64,000 bases of DNA. Source: DATBFG01 sp036558645. Its GTDB lineage: Bacteria > Acidobacteriota > Terriglobia > Terriglobales > Acidobacteriaceae. Numbering within the stretch: the first letter of the stretch is position 1; each line of letters starts with the position of its first letter. The translations under genes and the position numbers were made by a program. Positions 8,836 through 18,278 of this stretch are shown one piece after another. The stretch lies in the NCBI GenBank assembly GCA_036558645.1, contig DATBFG010000105.1, positions 4,698-68,697 on the forward strand, written 5' to 3'. The notes below the pieces were generated by a model that saw only the letters and a program-made list of their open reading frames with translations, searched no databases and was not told the origin of the DNA.

Positions 8836-9431
8836 TCCCTCGCCACCTCAAGATCGGTGTGACGCTGATGTTGCTGGTTGCGCTCGGCATGGGCGTTTAT
8901 GTCTGGCGCATGCGCGGACGGGCACAATTGACTGAACCATCCGCGCAGTATGCTCCGGTCGGACCGCCGGTGTCGGGGCCGACAGAACGGGTCACGCTCT
9001 ATGTCGCGGACGATGGCCCGGGCGCAATCCGCACCCAGCCCGCAAATCTTCCCTTGCCTTCCGGCCGCCAGGAACATGCCGAGGAATTGTTGCGCGCCTT
9101 GGTTGCCATCTACCTTAATAAGGACTCACCCCATGCCTTGCCGCCTGGTGCGGAGATTCGCAGCGTGTATCTTGCTGATCCAGGGCTGGCCGTGATTGAT
9201 ACAAACTCTGTTTTCGCCGAGCAGCACCGCTCGGGGATCTTGGTGGAGGAGTTGACCATTGCGTCCCTTGTCGAGACACTCTCGGCGAACGTCCAGGGAA
9301 TTTCGCGTGTGAAAATCCTGGTGGACGGTCACACTCGCGAAACGCTTGCCGGACATGCTGATCTTTCTGGCTTCTACGATGCCACAGCCGTGCACCTGCT
9401 GGTCGCCCAGCTTTACTCCCGAAAAGAGTAA
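8832..9431 (+). CDS. GerMN-domain protein
   Basis: This 199-residue protein has one N-terminal membrane segment (IGVTLMLLVALGMGVYVW) followed by a GerMN-like alpha/beta domain. The domain carries VTLYVADDGPG, a LLRALVAIYL helix, LPPGAEIRSVYL and ASLVETLSANV...VKILVDG. GerMN domains occur in spore-germination proteins and, in non-sporulating bacteria, beside cell-wall amidases, as here. It is translationally coupled to the amidase through the ATGA overlap and probably acts with it in the envelope. Its biochemical role is unknown. Confidence 0.82.
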   Translation: MIPRHLKIGVTLMLLVALGMGVYVWRMRGRAQLTEPSAQYAPVGPPVSGPTERVTLYVADDGPGAIRTQPANLPLPSGRQEHAEELLRALVAIYLNKDSPHALPPGAEIRSVYLADPGLAVIDTNSVFAEQHRSGILVEELTIASLVETLSANVQGISRVKILVDGHTRETLAGHADLSGFYDATAVHLLVAQLYSRKE

Positions 9432-9476
9432 TCGTTGCTTATCCTTAGTATCGGTGGGCGCTGTTAGAATCTCGAG

Positions 9477-10214
9477 ATGTTCTACCGCTCAGACAATCGT
9501 GCGCCAGAGCAACTCCGCCCGGTGAAGCTCACTCCCGAATACATCAGCACAGCGGAAGGCTCCGTACTGATAGAAGTTGGAAATACGCGAGTCATCTGTA
9601 CGGCGTCGGTTGAAGAAGCCGTTCCGCCGTTCTTGCGTAACAGCGGCAAGGGATGGGTGACCGCGGAATACGGCATGCTACCCCGCTCAACGTTGACTCG
9701 TACTCCGCGAGAGCTATCCAAGGGACGCCCCAGTGGACGAACTCACGAGATTCAGCGGCTGATTGGAAGATCACTGCGGGCCGTAACCGACTTGCAGCGA
9801 TTGGGAGAACGCAGCGTCCTGATCGACTGCGACGTAATCCAAGCCGACGGAGGCACGCGCACGGCATCGGTCACGGGATCATTTGTTGCGCTCGGGCTGG
9901 CGTTAGAAAAACTAGTTGAAGCGGGAACGCTCACGTCAGTTCCGCTACGCGACTTTCTCGCCGCGGTCAGCGTTGGCATTGTCGACGGCCAGATTCTGCT
10001 GGATCTTGCTTATGAGGAAGACTCACGCGCCGACGTGGATATGAACTTTGTGATGACGGCCGGACGCAAACTGGTAGAAGTGCAGGCTACCGCCGAGCAC
10101 CAAGTTTTTGACGAGCAGCAACTGAGCAGCATGATTGCACTAGCCAGCCAGGGTGTTCAGTCATTGATCGCCAAGCAACAGGCGATATTGGGAACACTAA
10201 CTTTGCGACAGTAG
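9477..10214 (+). CDS. rph: Ribonuclease PH
   Basis: This is a 245-residue, full-length RNase PH, the phosphorolytic 3'-5' exoribonuclease that trims tRNA 3' ends. Conserved blocks are RPVKLTPEYISTAEGSVLIE, GWVTAEYGMLPRST, the basic phosphate-binding RTHEIQRLIGRSLRAV, and DCDVIQADGGTRTASVTG. It ends the rightward group and lies 45 bases after the GerMN gene. The convergent amidohydrolase gene begins 36 bases beyond it. Confidence 0.96.
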   Translation: MFYRSDNRAPEQLRPVKLTPEYISTAEGSVLIEVGNTRVICTASVEEAVPPFLRNSGKGWVTAEYGMLPRSTLTRTPRELSKGRPSGRTHEIQRLIGRSLRAVTDLQRLGERSVLIDCDVIQADGGTRTASVTGSFVALGLALEKLVEAGTLTSVPLRDFLAAVSVGIVDGQILLDLAYEEDSRADVDMNFVMTAGRKLVEVQATAEHQVFDEQQLSSMIALASQGVQSLIAKQQAILGTLTLRQ

Positions 10215-10249
10215 CAATTGCTTTGGCACAAATCTGCAACTCCAGCACA

Positions 10250-11791
10250 TCAGTGATACGCCAGTGAGTCAGCGCGAATCCACCCGTACTGGGTATTGCT
10301 TGGAACCGCGTTGTCCGAACTTTTGTAGAGTCTGCGCAACTTGTCGATGTAATCATTCGGCAGGGGATTGCGTTTCTCTGCCGGGTCGACGCCATAAACC
10401 CGCGCCGCATTCATGCCGAAAACCTGCCGCTTCACGTCGCTGCTAAGTGGCTTGAAGCCGAAACGTTTCATCAGATCATCCGGCATTTCCAGGCGGCGAA
10501 AGGCTTCGATCTGCCATTGCGGAGACCCCCACCATATCGAGTCCGTTCCCCAAAGCAAGTGATCTGCGCCAAAGGCATCGATGATCGTGCCCAGAACGTA
10601 CGCAGCGAGCAGCGGACTGCTTGAGACCATCAAGGCGAAGGTGCTGCCCATCTCCATATAAATGTTGGTGACCTTAGGGTTTTTCTTTTTCCACGCACAA
10701 ATGTCGGATACCCAGGGAATGTGGGTGGTGGTCTTGAAATTACTATCGGCTGCCGGCAACGACTCCTGCAAGCTCCGGAATCCGGAGTGATACACCAGGA
10801 AGTTGAGGTCGGGAAAATCCGCCGCCGCACGAGTTACATCCATTGGACTCCACCACTCCGGATCGCCGGGAAATGGAAGTCCTTTGTGAACGCAGATGTT
10901 TTTGATTCCTTTTTTTCTTGAGAACTCAAGCGCCGGGTAGGTTAGCTTCTCGTCATCCAGGCGCCAACCCTGCTTGCCCTTTGCGCGAGCGACGCCGCTA
11001 TAACCTTTCCACGCATCGATCTTCAGTTTCTCGGTTTGAGCATGCATGTACTCCAGATTCTGCTGGCCCAGATCTGGAGAGAAATAGCCATGGCTGTAGA
11101 CCCTGGCCGATTTGGTTATTTCATTCACCCAACTGCGAGACTTGTAGATGACCTCAGGCGTCAGAACGTCGGTCTCTTCTGATTCGCCAGGCAAAGCGCT
11201 GAGGGCGACGACGTCAGTCTCACTGTCGAGGAAGATTTCCTTGACGTAATTCTCCAGGTAGGCGTCTTCGATTTTCCCCTTTCGATCATGGAGCGCAGGA
11301 TTCATTTTGCTGGCCATGTCGCGCATTCCCACGACAGCGCGCAAGAAATCCGGGTCGGCATGGGGATTCTGGCTTGGCATGACAACGTGATGAGTCTGCA
11401 CATCGAAGATAAACATGTGTTCTTTATTTTCGGCAACGGCAGCTGGGTCGAGGAGTTCCGCCGCTTCCACTCGAAAGAACGGACCGAAAACACTGTTCAT
11501 CGCGGCGAAGGCGAACGCCATCCCGCAGCTTCCGTGAAGAAACTTACGACGATCCATCCCCATACGGCTCGCCTGCTGCGTGGCGCCAGCCAGGATCTCC
11601 TGCTCGACACGGCATTGCTGGGGAGTTTGCGGAATGGGTTGGTATTCCTCGTTCGAGATCACCCGCGTAGGCACGGGAAGATAGCGATCCAGCCAGGCGT
11701 CTAGATCAGACTTACGGATCCAGCCGTCATGATTTCGTGGCTTTGGGGGCGAGGGAAGAGTCTTTGAATTCGGCGTCTTCAGGGTAGGCAT
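10250..11791 (-). CDS. Amidohydrolase family protein with internal twin-arginine motif
   Basis: This 513-residue protein is of the amidohydrolase_2 (ACMSD-like TIM-barrel) type. Metal-site candidates are QTHHVV early in the domain, YHSGF in the middle, and WGTDSIWWG near the C-terminus. It also has NAARVYGVDP, the usual NA.R.. tail. A Tat-like motif (MDRRKFLHGSCG plus a hydrophobic run) lies near residue 78 rather than at the start. Either the real start is internal (the MGMDRR methionines) or the N-terminal extension is native. The substrate is unknown. It is divergent from the sensor kinase at 12107. Confidence 0.82.
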   Translation of the reverse strand: MPTLKTPNSKTLPSPPKPRNHDGWIRKSDLDAWLDRYLPVPTRVISNEEYQPIPQTPQQCRVEQEILAGATQQASRMGMDRRKFLHGSCGMAFAFAAMNSVFGPFFRVEAAELLDPAAVAENKEHMFIFDVQTHHVVMPSQNPHADPDFLRAVVGMRDMASKMNPALHDRKGKIEDAYLENYVKEIFLDSETDVVALSALPGESEETDVLTPEVIYKSRSWVNEITKSARVYSHGYFSPDLGQQNLEYMHAQTEKLKIDAWKGYSGVARAKGKQGWRLDDEKLTYPALEFSRKKGIKNICVHKGLPFPGDPEWWSPMDVTRAAADFPDLNFLVYHSGFRSLQESLPAADSNFKTTTHIPWVSDICAWKKKNPKVTNIYMEMGSTFALMVSSSPLLAAYVLGTIIDAFGADHLLWGTDSIWWGSPQWQIEAFRRLEMPDDLMKRFGFKPLSSDVKRQVFGMNAARVYGVDPAEKRNPLPNDYIDKLRRLYKSSDNAVPSNTQYGWIRADSLAYH

Positions 11792-12106
11792 GCGACCTCC
11801 ACTGCGGATTCACGAAGGATACTCCGCCGACTTTGGACTAGCAAAAGCAACCTGATGAATCGCGCGGAGCGGCCTGAATCGCAACGGTTTGCTACTGGTT
11901 TCTATTTGGTGGTCTAACGAGGGCTCCACTAGACCAGTGGCTCACTGACCAAGGCTGAAGATTCCCAGTCAATACAGTAAATTCTGTACTCCCCCTTAGA
12001 CGAGACCGGAGTTACAAATGACTCCCGCGCCCTCTAAACTGTAGGTTATTTTTGTGGGTTCCCATGCGTTGGTATCCGCCCGGACAGAAGTGCCTGGGGA
12101 GGGTTG
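11792..12106. other. Intergenic region with divergent promoters presumed
   Basis: These 315 bases separate the leftward amidohydrolase and the rightward sensor kinase. I see no convincing gene. Two short inverted repeats are present: CCACT-AGACC-AGTGG near 11926-11940, and TACAG-TAAATT-CTGTA near 11975-11990. Both are candidate regulator sites, but both are weak. GGGGAGGG (12096-12103) is the ribosome-binding site of the kinase. Confidence 0.4.
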
Positions 12107-15100
12107 ATGCAGCCAATTCGGATTCTTGTCGTCGACGACCATGATGCCGTCAGACGCGGTATTCAATCCCTATTGGCCGACCAAGTAGAGTGGGCCATCT
12201 GTGGTGAGGCCGCAGATGGAATTGAAGCACTTGAAAAAGCCAAGCAATTGCGCCCGGACATCGTTCTGATGGACGTGTCCATGCCCCGCATGGATGGCGC
12301 AACGGCTACGCAAGTCCTTCGTCGCGAACTTCCCGAAACTCAAGTCATCATAGTCAGCCAGAACGATCCGTCAGTCACCCAGCGTCAGGCGACGGAGGTC
12401 GGTGCGAGCGGATTCGTCTCAAAGGCCAGCCTGGCAAAGGACCTTATTAATGTTCTCCGCCAGGTGGTTGAGCAACAGAGAAGCTCCATGCCACCTAGGA
12501 CAACGAGGGAGACAAGTTGGCTCAGCGGAGGCGGAGAGCTGGGACAACTCATAAAAGAGCATGATTGGTCGCAAACTCCGCTTGGGGAAATTGGTTCCTG
12601 GTCTCCCTACCTCCGAATGGCTGTCAGATTCTTGCTGGCAAATCGATTTCCGCAGTTGCTTTGGTGGGGACCGCAATTCTGTTGCTTATACAACGACGCG
12701 TATGTCCCCGTGCTAGGCAGCAAGCACCCATGGGCGCTTGGCCGTCCCACCCAGGAAGTGTGGCACGAAATTTGGGACGTTTTGAAGCCGCTTATCGAAA
12801 CGCCGTATCACGGCGGGCCGGCAACATGGATGGAAGACATCCAACTGGAAATCAACCGACGGGGATTCGTCGAGGAAACTCACTTCACAATCGCCTATAG
12901 CCCTGTGCCGGATGAAAGTGTAGCGACCGGAATCGGCGGAGTGATGGCGACGGTTCATGAAATCAGCGAGAAGGTTGTCGCTGAGCGGCGCGTGATCGTG
13001 TTGCGTGATCTGGGTGCGCGGTCGGCCGAACCCGAGACGGCTGAGGAGGCGTGCTCAATCGCCGCAGACACGCTAGAGCGCCATGCAAAGGATGTTCCAT
13101 TTGCGCTGCTTTATTTGATCGACGAGCAAAACAAGCAGGCAAAGTTTGCTGCAGGTACCGGCATCGATCCGGGAGATCAGGCATTTCCCCGAACGATTTC
13201 TCTCGACGCAAGCGGCGGCGAGCAAATCTGGTCCCTAGCGGTGGCGGGCAAAGCCGAAGAGCTTCACGTGATTGAAGACCTCACCGGGAGCTTCAAAAAT
13301 CTTCCCCAGGGACCATGGTCATCGCCGCCGACGTCCGCCGCGATTGTTCCAATCCGTTCTAACGTGGCCCATCATCTAGCAGGCTTTGCGGTGCTGGGAA
13401 TCAGTTCGCGCTTACAGTTCGACGAAAAGTACCGCAACTTCTTTGAGCTCGTCGCAACCCAAATCTCGATCACGATCGCGAACGCCCGAGCATATGCCGA
13501 GGAACGGAAAAGAGCGGAGGCCCTGGCAGAAATCGATCGGGCAAAGACCGTCTTCTTCAGCAATGTGAGTCATGAGTTCCGCACGCCCCTCACGCTGATG
13601 CTGGGTCCACTGGAAGATATGCGTTTGCATTCCGATGAACTCTCGCCCGCGCAACGCGATCGAGTGGACGTCGCGCATCGCAACTCACTCCGGCTGCTGA
13701 GATTGGTAAACACACTGCTCGATTTCTCGCGTCTGGAAGCGAGACGTATAGAGGCGACCTACGAACCCACGAACCTCGCACAATTCACCGCGGAACTTGC
13801 CAGCGTCTTTCGTTCGACCATCGAGCGGGCCGGACTGCGTCTCGTCCTGGATTGCGCCGACACGGAACCGGTCTATCTAGACCGTGAGATGTGGGAAAAA
13901 ATTGTTTTCAACCTCCTTTCGAACGCCTTTAAGTTCACGTTTGATGGCGAAATCGAAGTATCTATAAGGAGGAGAGATGACTTCGCGGAATTGGCAGTCC
14001 GAGATACGGGGACGGGCATTCCGCCGGATGAGTTACCCCACTTATTCGAGCGGTTCCACCGGGTAAGAGGTGCGACCGGCCGCACGTTCGAGGGCAGCGG
14101 GATAGGGCTGGCATTGGTCCAGGAGTTAGCCCAGCTCCACGGCGGAAGCGTGAAAGTAGAGAGCGAAATGGGAAAGGGCAGCATCTTTCGCGTTTCCCTT
14201 CCCTTCGGCTCAGCACACCTTCCGAAGGATCGAATCGGCGCAAGGCGCAAGAGTTCCACAGCAGTTGCGGGCACCGCATATGTCGAAGAAGCGCAGCAAT
14301 GGATGCGAGGAGACAAAACTGCGCTGGCGTCCTACGACGTTCTCGCCGTGTCCGAAAAAGAATCTTTGCAAGAGAAGCGTCGCATTGTGCTTGCCGACGA
14401 CAACGCCGACATGCGCGAGTACGTGGCGCGGCTGCTTGCTCCCGAATACGAGGTTGATTCATTTGCCGATGGAGAGGCCGCCCTGGAGGCAATGCGCAAG
14501 GCTCCGCCGGAATTAGTTTTGACGGATGTCATGATGCCGCGGATGGACGGCTATCAACTGCTTCGCGCAGTGAGGGCCGATCACGATTTGAAAGATGTTC
14601 CTGTCATCCTGCTGTCCGCGCGGGCTGGAGAAGAGTCTCGCATCGAGGGACTCGATTTAGGCGCGGATGACTACCTGGTCAAGCCCTTTTCGGCGCGGGA
14701 ACTGACAGCACGCGTGGGATCGCACATCGCGATGGCGCGAATGCGGCGTGAAGCGGCAGAGGTCGAACGGGCATTGCGCGTGCAGGCAGACGCGGAACGC
14801 AGCCGCGTACGCGAGAGTGAAGAACGGTTCCGCGCAATTGTCGAGACCACTCCGGAGTGCGTCAAGCTGGTTGCACAGGACGGGTCCCTGATTCACATGA
14901 ACTCGGCCGGCCTGTCCATGATTGGAGTTCAATCACTCGAATCGGTGATAGGCAAAAGTGTATATGAAATGATTGTTCCTGAGGATCGGGACAAGTTTCA
15001 TGCATTGCATGAAAAGGTTTGCGCGGGCGAAAGGGGAACGCTGGCGTTCGACATTATAGGTGCACAGGGCGAGCGTCGGCACATGGAGACCCATGCCGTC

Positions 15101-16771
15101 CCTCTGCATAAGCCCGATGGCAGCACGGTGCAACTGTCCGTAACGCGAGATGTTACGGAACGAAGACGTGCTGAGGAGACGTTGCATCAGCATCATGCGC
15201 GCCTCGATCTCGTAGCTAAAGCCTCGCAGATAGGATTCTGGTTCTGCGATCTTCCTTTTGACAAGTTGGAGTGGGACAGCCGCGTGAAGGAGCATTTCTG
15301 GCTGTCTCCGGATGCAGAGGTGACAATCGATACGTTCTATGAACGATTGCATCCCGATGACCGGGAACGCGCTCGCGAGGCCATTGCTTATAGCAACCAG
15401 AACGATGCGCCATACGATATCGAGTACCGAACAGTTTCGCCGGATGGGCGCGTGAAGTGGATCCGCGCCATTGGGCGAACCTTCTACGACGAAGCAAAAC
15501 GTCCAAAACGATTCGATGGTCTTACCCTCGATGTTACGGAACAAAAAGGCGCAGAGGAGCGTGAACGTCAGATCACCGCTGAAGCTATGGCCGCGACGGC
15601 GAAATTCCGCGCCGTGTTCGAACAGACCACGGTCTTCGCGGGCATCATGACGAAAGAAGGGGTGCTCGTTGATGCCAATCGCCTCAGCTTGGACGCATGT
15701 GGCTATCGTGCCGAAGAGACTCTGGGGCGTCCGTTCTGGGAGACAGGCTGGTGGAGCAGGTATCCGGAGTCACAGGAAAAAATCAAGGCTGCCACTCCGC
15801 GCGTGGCCGACGGTATCCCCTATCGAGAGGTTCTCGAGTACGGATGGGGCGATGGGACCACACGACTGGTCGATTTTGCACTGTATCCAATTGTGGACGA
15901 TCACGGTGAGGTTTTCTGTCTGCATCCGACGGGTGTCGACATTACCGATCATAAACGCGCTGAAGAAAATTACCGCTCACTCGCAGAACGCCTGGAAGCT
16001 GAAGTTCGCGCCCGCACGATTGAGTTGGAAAATCGTAACGCGGACGTTTTGCGGCAATCCGAGTTGCTGCGTGACTTCTCCCGCCGTTTATTGCAGACGC
16101 AAGACGAAGAGCGGCGCCATATCGCTCGCGAGTTGCATGACAGCGCAGGTCAGACACTAACGGTACTAAGCATGAGCCTGATGCAACTTGTTCAAAAGGC
16201 CGCCGAACACGGTCCGGAACTTGCGGCGGAGGCGGAACAGATCGAGGAATTTGTACAGCAGTTGCAGCAAGAGATCCGAACCACGTCGTACTTGCTGCAT
16301 CCCCCTCTGCTTGACGAAAGCGGCTTGTACTCGGCATTGAACTGGTACGTCCAGGGCCTGGTGGAACGGAGCACCCTCGATATCGAGCTCGATATTCCGG
16401 AAGGTTTCGGGAGGCTGCAGCGGGATATGGAGCTCGCGGTGTTTCGCCTGGTACAAGAATGCTTGACCAACATCCACCGCCATTCAGGCAGCAAGACTGC
16501 GACGATTCGGATTGCGCGAGATGCCGAGGGTGTAACCGTCGCGGTGCATGATCGAGGCAGAGGCATGCCGGCAGAGAAATTGGCGGAGATTCAGGCTGGA
16601 GGTTCGGGCGTGGGCACCCGCGGCATGCGCGAGCGCGTGCGGCAATTCCGAGGCGAGATGAAAATCGACTCCAACAGCGCAGGTACTAGTATTAAGTTCA
16701 TCTTGCCTATGCCTGAGTTAAGTCCGACATCGGGCATCAAAAATACTCAACCATTCCAAGCCGCTGTGTAG
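12107..16771 (+). CDS. Giant hybrid sensor histidine kinase with two kinase cores
   Basis: This 1554-residue protein is counted from the ATG after GGGGAGGG; a TTG three bases earlier is also possible. In order it has an N-terminal receiver (phosphoacceptor Asp56 in IVLMDVSMP), a PAS-like sensor (SRFPQ-type, LLWWGPQFCCLYNDAY), and a GAF-like domain (about 300-460). A HisKA with His489 (SNVSHEFRTPL) and a HATPase with FERFHRV and GSGIGLAL follow. Then come a second receiver (Asp807, LVLTDVMMP), three PAS/PAC modules, a HisKA_3 dimerisation domain with His1344 (ARELHDSAGQT) and a second, NarX-type HATPase. No membrane segments are seen, so it is cytosolic. No separate response regulator gene lies alongside, and the output is unknown. 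Confidence 0.92.
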   Translation: MQPIRILVVDDHDAVRRGIQSLLADQVEWAICGEAADGIEALEKAKQLRPDIVLMDVSMPRMDGATATQVLRRELPETQVIIVSQNDPSVTQRQATEVGASGFVSKASLAKDLINVLRQVVEQQRSSMPPRTTRETSWLSGGGELGQLIKEHDWSQTPLGEIGSWSPYLRMAVRFLLANRFPQLLWWGPQFCCLYNDAYVPVLGSKHPWALGRPTQEVWHEIWDVLKPLIETPYHGGPATWMEDIQLEINRRGFVEETHFTIAYSPVPDESVATGIGGVMATVHEISEKVVAERRVIVLRDLGARSAEPETAEEACSIAADTLERHAKDVPFALLYLIDEQNKQAKFAAGTGIDPGDQAFPRTISLDASGGEQIWSLAVAGKAEELHVIEDLTGSFKNLPQGPWSSPPTSAAIVPIRSNVAHHLAGFAVLGISSRLQFDEKYRNFFELVATQISITIANARAYAEERKRAEALAEIDRAKTVFFSNVSHEFRTPLTLMLGPLEDMRLHSDELSPAQRDRVDVAHRNSLRLLRLVNTLLDFSRLEARRIEATYEPTNLAQFTAELASVFRSTIERAGLRLVLDCADTEPVYLDREMWEKIVFNLLSNAFKFTFDGEIEVSIRRRDDFAELAVRDTGTGIPPDELPHLFERFHRVRGATGRTFEGSGIGLALVQELAQLHGGSVKVESEMGKGSIFRVSLPFGSAHLPKDRIGARRKSSTAVAGTAYVEEAQQWMRGDKTALASYDVLAVSEKESLQEKRRIVLADDNADMREYVARLLAPEYEVDSFADGEAALEAMRKAPPELVLTDVMMPRMDGYQLLRAVRADHDLKDVPVILLSARAGEESRIEGLDLGADDYLVKPFSARELTARVGSHIAMARMRREAAEVERALRVQADAERSRVRESEERFRAIVETTPECVKLVAQDGSLIHMNSAGLSMIGVQSLESVIGKSVYEMIVPEDRDKFHALHEKVCAGERGTLAFDIIGAQGERRHMETHAVPLHKPDGSTVQLSVTRDVTERRRAEETLHQHHARLDLVAKASQIGFWFCDLPFDKLEWDSRVKEHFWLSPDAEVTIDTFYERLHPDDRERAREAIAYSNQNDAPYDIEYRTVSPDGRVKWIRAIGRTFYDEAKRPKRFDGLTLDVTEQKGAEERERQITAEAMAATAKFRAVFEQTTVFAGIMTKEGVLVDANRLSLDACGYRAEETLGRPFWETGWWSRYPESQEKIKAATPRVADGIPYREVLEYGWGDGTTRLVDFALYPIVDDHGEVFCLHPTGVDITDHKRAEENYRSLAERLEAEVRARTIELENRNADVLRQSELLRDFSRRLLQTQDEERRHIARELHDSAGQTLTVLSMSLMQLVQKAAEHGPELAAEAEQIEEFVQQLQQEIRTTSYLLHPPLLDESGLYSALNWYVQGLVERSTLDIELDIPEGFGRLQRDMELAVFRLVQECLTNIHRHSGSKTATIRIARDAEGVTVAVHDRGRGMPAEKLAEIQAGGSGVGTRGMRERVRQFRGEMKIDSNSAGTSIKFILPMPELSPTSGIKNTQPFQAAV

Positions 16772-16772
16772 G

Positions 16773-17156
16773 CTAGCGTGAACAACTACCCGGGCTCACA
16801 GCCACCAAGGTACAGCGTCGCTGAAAAGCCTTGTCTTTCTTCATGACGATGTTATCGCGCGATAGCACCATGCCAACTGTGACCAGTATCAGGGGCCAGC
16901 ACTGAATGCTGACCTGTCGGAAGAACTCCTGCACTGCACTGTGATGGTTGCGAGCGTGCAATTCGATAATTTGGGAAGCAGCAAGAATGGCCGCCGGGAG
17001 TATCCCGAGCGCTTCGGAGCTGTTTGCACCGAGCACGTGATTTACGGAGCCTACCATGCCGGCCAGGTTCTGATAGAGAACAAACATCCCAAGTCCCACC
17101 AGGGCCGCACCGGCAAGCGACTTCGAACTCTCCAACAATACCGTTTGTTTCGCCAT
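16773..17156 (-). CDS. Small membrane protein, unknown function
   Basis: This 127-residue protein begins MAKQTVLLESSKSLAG after a good GGAGG ribosome-binding site 5 bases upstream. Two or three hydrophobic helices are visible (ALVGLGMFVLYQNLAG, ILPAAILAASQII, WPLILVTVGMVLS). No family is recognised. It is convergent with the sensor kinase, with one base between the two stop codons. Confidence 0.6.
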   Translation of the reverse strand: MAKQTVLLESSKSLAGAALVGLGMFVLYQNLAGMVGSVNHVLGANSSEALGILPAAILAASQIIELHARNHHSAVQEFFRQVSIQCWPLILVTVGMVLSRDNIVMKKDKAFQRRCTLVAVSPGSCSR

Positions 17157-17440
17157 ACTTGCCTCCGCCTATCTTCTTGCTTTCATAGGTATGTCGAACG
17201 AAGAGGGTATGTATCGACATGCAGAAAAGTTTTTTTGTGGCACAGCTTGTCGATGGCAGTACATGCTCGATCCGACAGGATTGAGCCACGCTGATGCGCA
17301 GCCTGTCATTTTTTGACAATTTGAAGGCTCATTCGGCTTGGGTCGCACAGATTGGCGCTGTCGCTTCTGACAGTGACGCCGAATGATGTCAAAATATAAG
17401 TACTTCGGCGAAGCTGAACTCTTCCGTGAGGAGATTGTTC

Positions 17441-17761
17441 ATGAAAGGTAAATGGATCGCCCCCGTCCTGGCTGCCGTCTTCGTCGTACTCCTGATCAAC
17501 GCAAACACTGCAGCCCAAACTACCTCCACCAAAGCGAGCAGTAACAATTCTGCGGTTGCTGCTTCTGTCACCAACCTGTTGGACATTAATACTGCGACCA
17601 AAGAGCAGCTTGAGATGCTTCCGGGTATTGGGACCGCATACTCACAAAAAATTATCGACGGCCGTCCGTACGACAAAAAGAGCGATCTGGTCCACAAGAA
17701 AATCATTCCACAAGCCACCTACAGCAAGATCAAAGACATGATCATCGCAAAGCAGAAGTGA
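17441..17761 (+). CDS. Exported ComEA-like helix-hairpin-helix protein
   Basis: This 106-residue protein has a signal peptide (WIAPVLAAVFVVLLINANTAA), a Ser/Ala-rich linker and a C-terminal ComEA-type helix-hairpin-helix. The fold is recognised by LLDINTATKEQLEMLPGIG and YSQKIIDGRPYDKKSDL. Such modules bind DNA without sequence preference; ComEA does so in the periplasm during DNA uptake. No other competence gene is nearby, so the role is open. The ATG at 17441 is chosen because GAGGAG lies 7 bases before it and signal residues follow. Confidence 0.85.
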   Translation: MKGKWIAPVLAAVFVVLLINANTAAQTTSTKASSNNSAVAASVTNLLDINTATKEQLEMLPGIGTAYSQKIIDGRPYDKKSDLVHKKIIPQATYSKIKDMIIAKQK

Positions 17762-17837
17762 TTTTTCGCGGGCGAGTTTTTTCGCCGCGTTGAGACGAAT
17801 CCAAGAAAGCAGACCTTTAACACACGCTGGAGGAATT

Positions 17838-18248
17838 ATGAGTTTCGCAGATGACATCACCAACAAGGGATTGAGCAGTCTGGGAGGCGGGAGTCCGATG
17901 GTCACTGCTGTGATGGAGATGCTGCAGAACCATCCCGGTGGGCTTTCGGGCATTCTGCAACTTTTCCAGGAGAAGGGTCTGGGAAACCTCATGAGTTCGT
18001 GGATAAGTACAGGCCAGAACTTGCCCATCTCAGGTGACCAGATCCGAAATGTGCTGGCGAACGATCAACTGCAGGCGTTTGCATCAAAGTTAGGCATTTC
18101 TCCTGAAGTTGCGAGTGGCAAATTGGCGGAGTTCCTCCCCGACGTCGTAAATCAACTCACCCCGAACGGGAAAATAGAACAGGCCGGACTCCTGGAAAAG
18201 GGCGTGGACATGCTAAAGGCTCTGGGGCGAACGGGAACAACCGGTTAG
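17838..18248 (+). CDS. YidB-like / DUF937 family protein
   Basis: This 136-residue protein starts at the ATG at 17838, preceded by GGAGGAATT. It has a repeat of short helices (MVTAVMEMLQNHPGGLSGIL, FQEKGLGNLMSSW). It then has VLANDQLQAFASKLGISPE and LAEFLPDVVNQLTPNG, the pattern of the YidB/DUF937 family of small soluble proteins of unknown function. It lies 76 bases after the ComEA-like gene on the same strand. Confidence 0.8.
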   Translation: MSFADDITNKGLSSLGGGSPMVTAVMEMLQNHPGGLSGILQLFQEKGLGNLMSSWISTGQNLPISGDQIRNVLANDQLQAFASKLGISPEVASGKLAEFLPDVVNQLTPNGKIEQAGLLEKGVDMLKALGRTGTTG

Positions 18249-18278
18249 TCTGAGATTTGTGTGGTGGGAATCAAGCTT

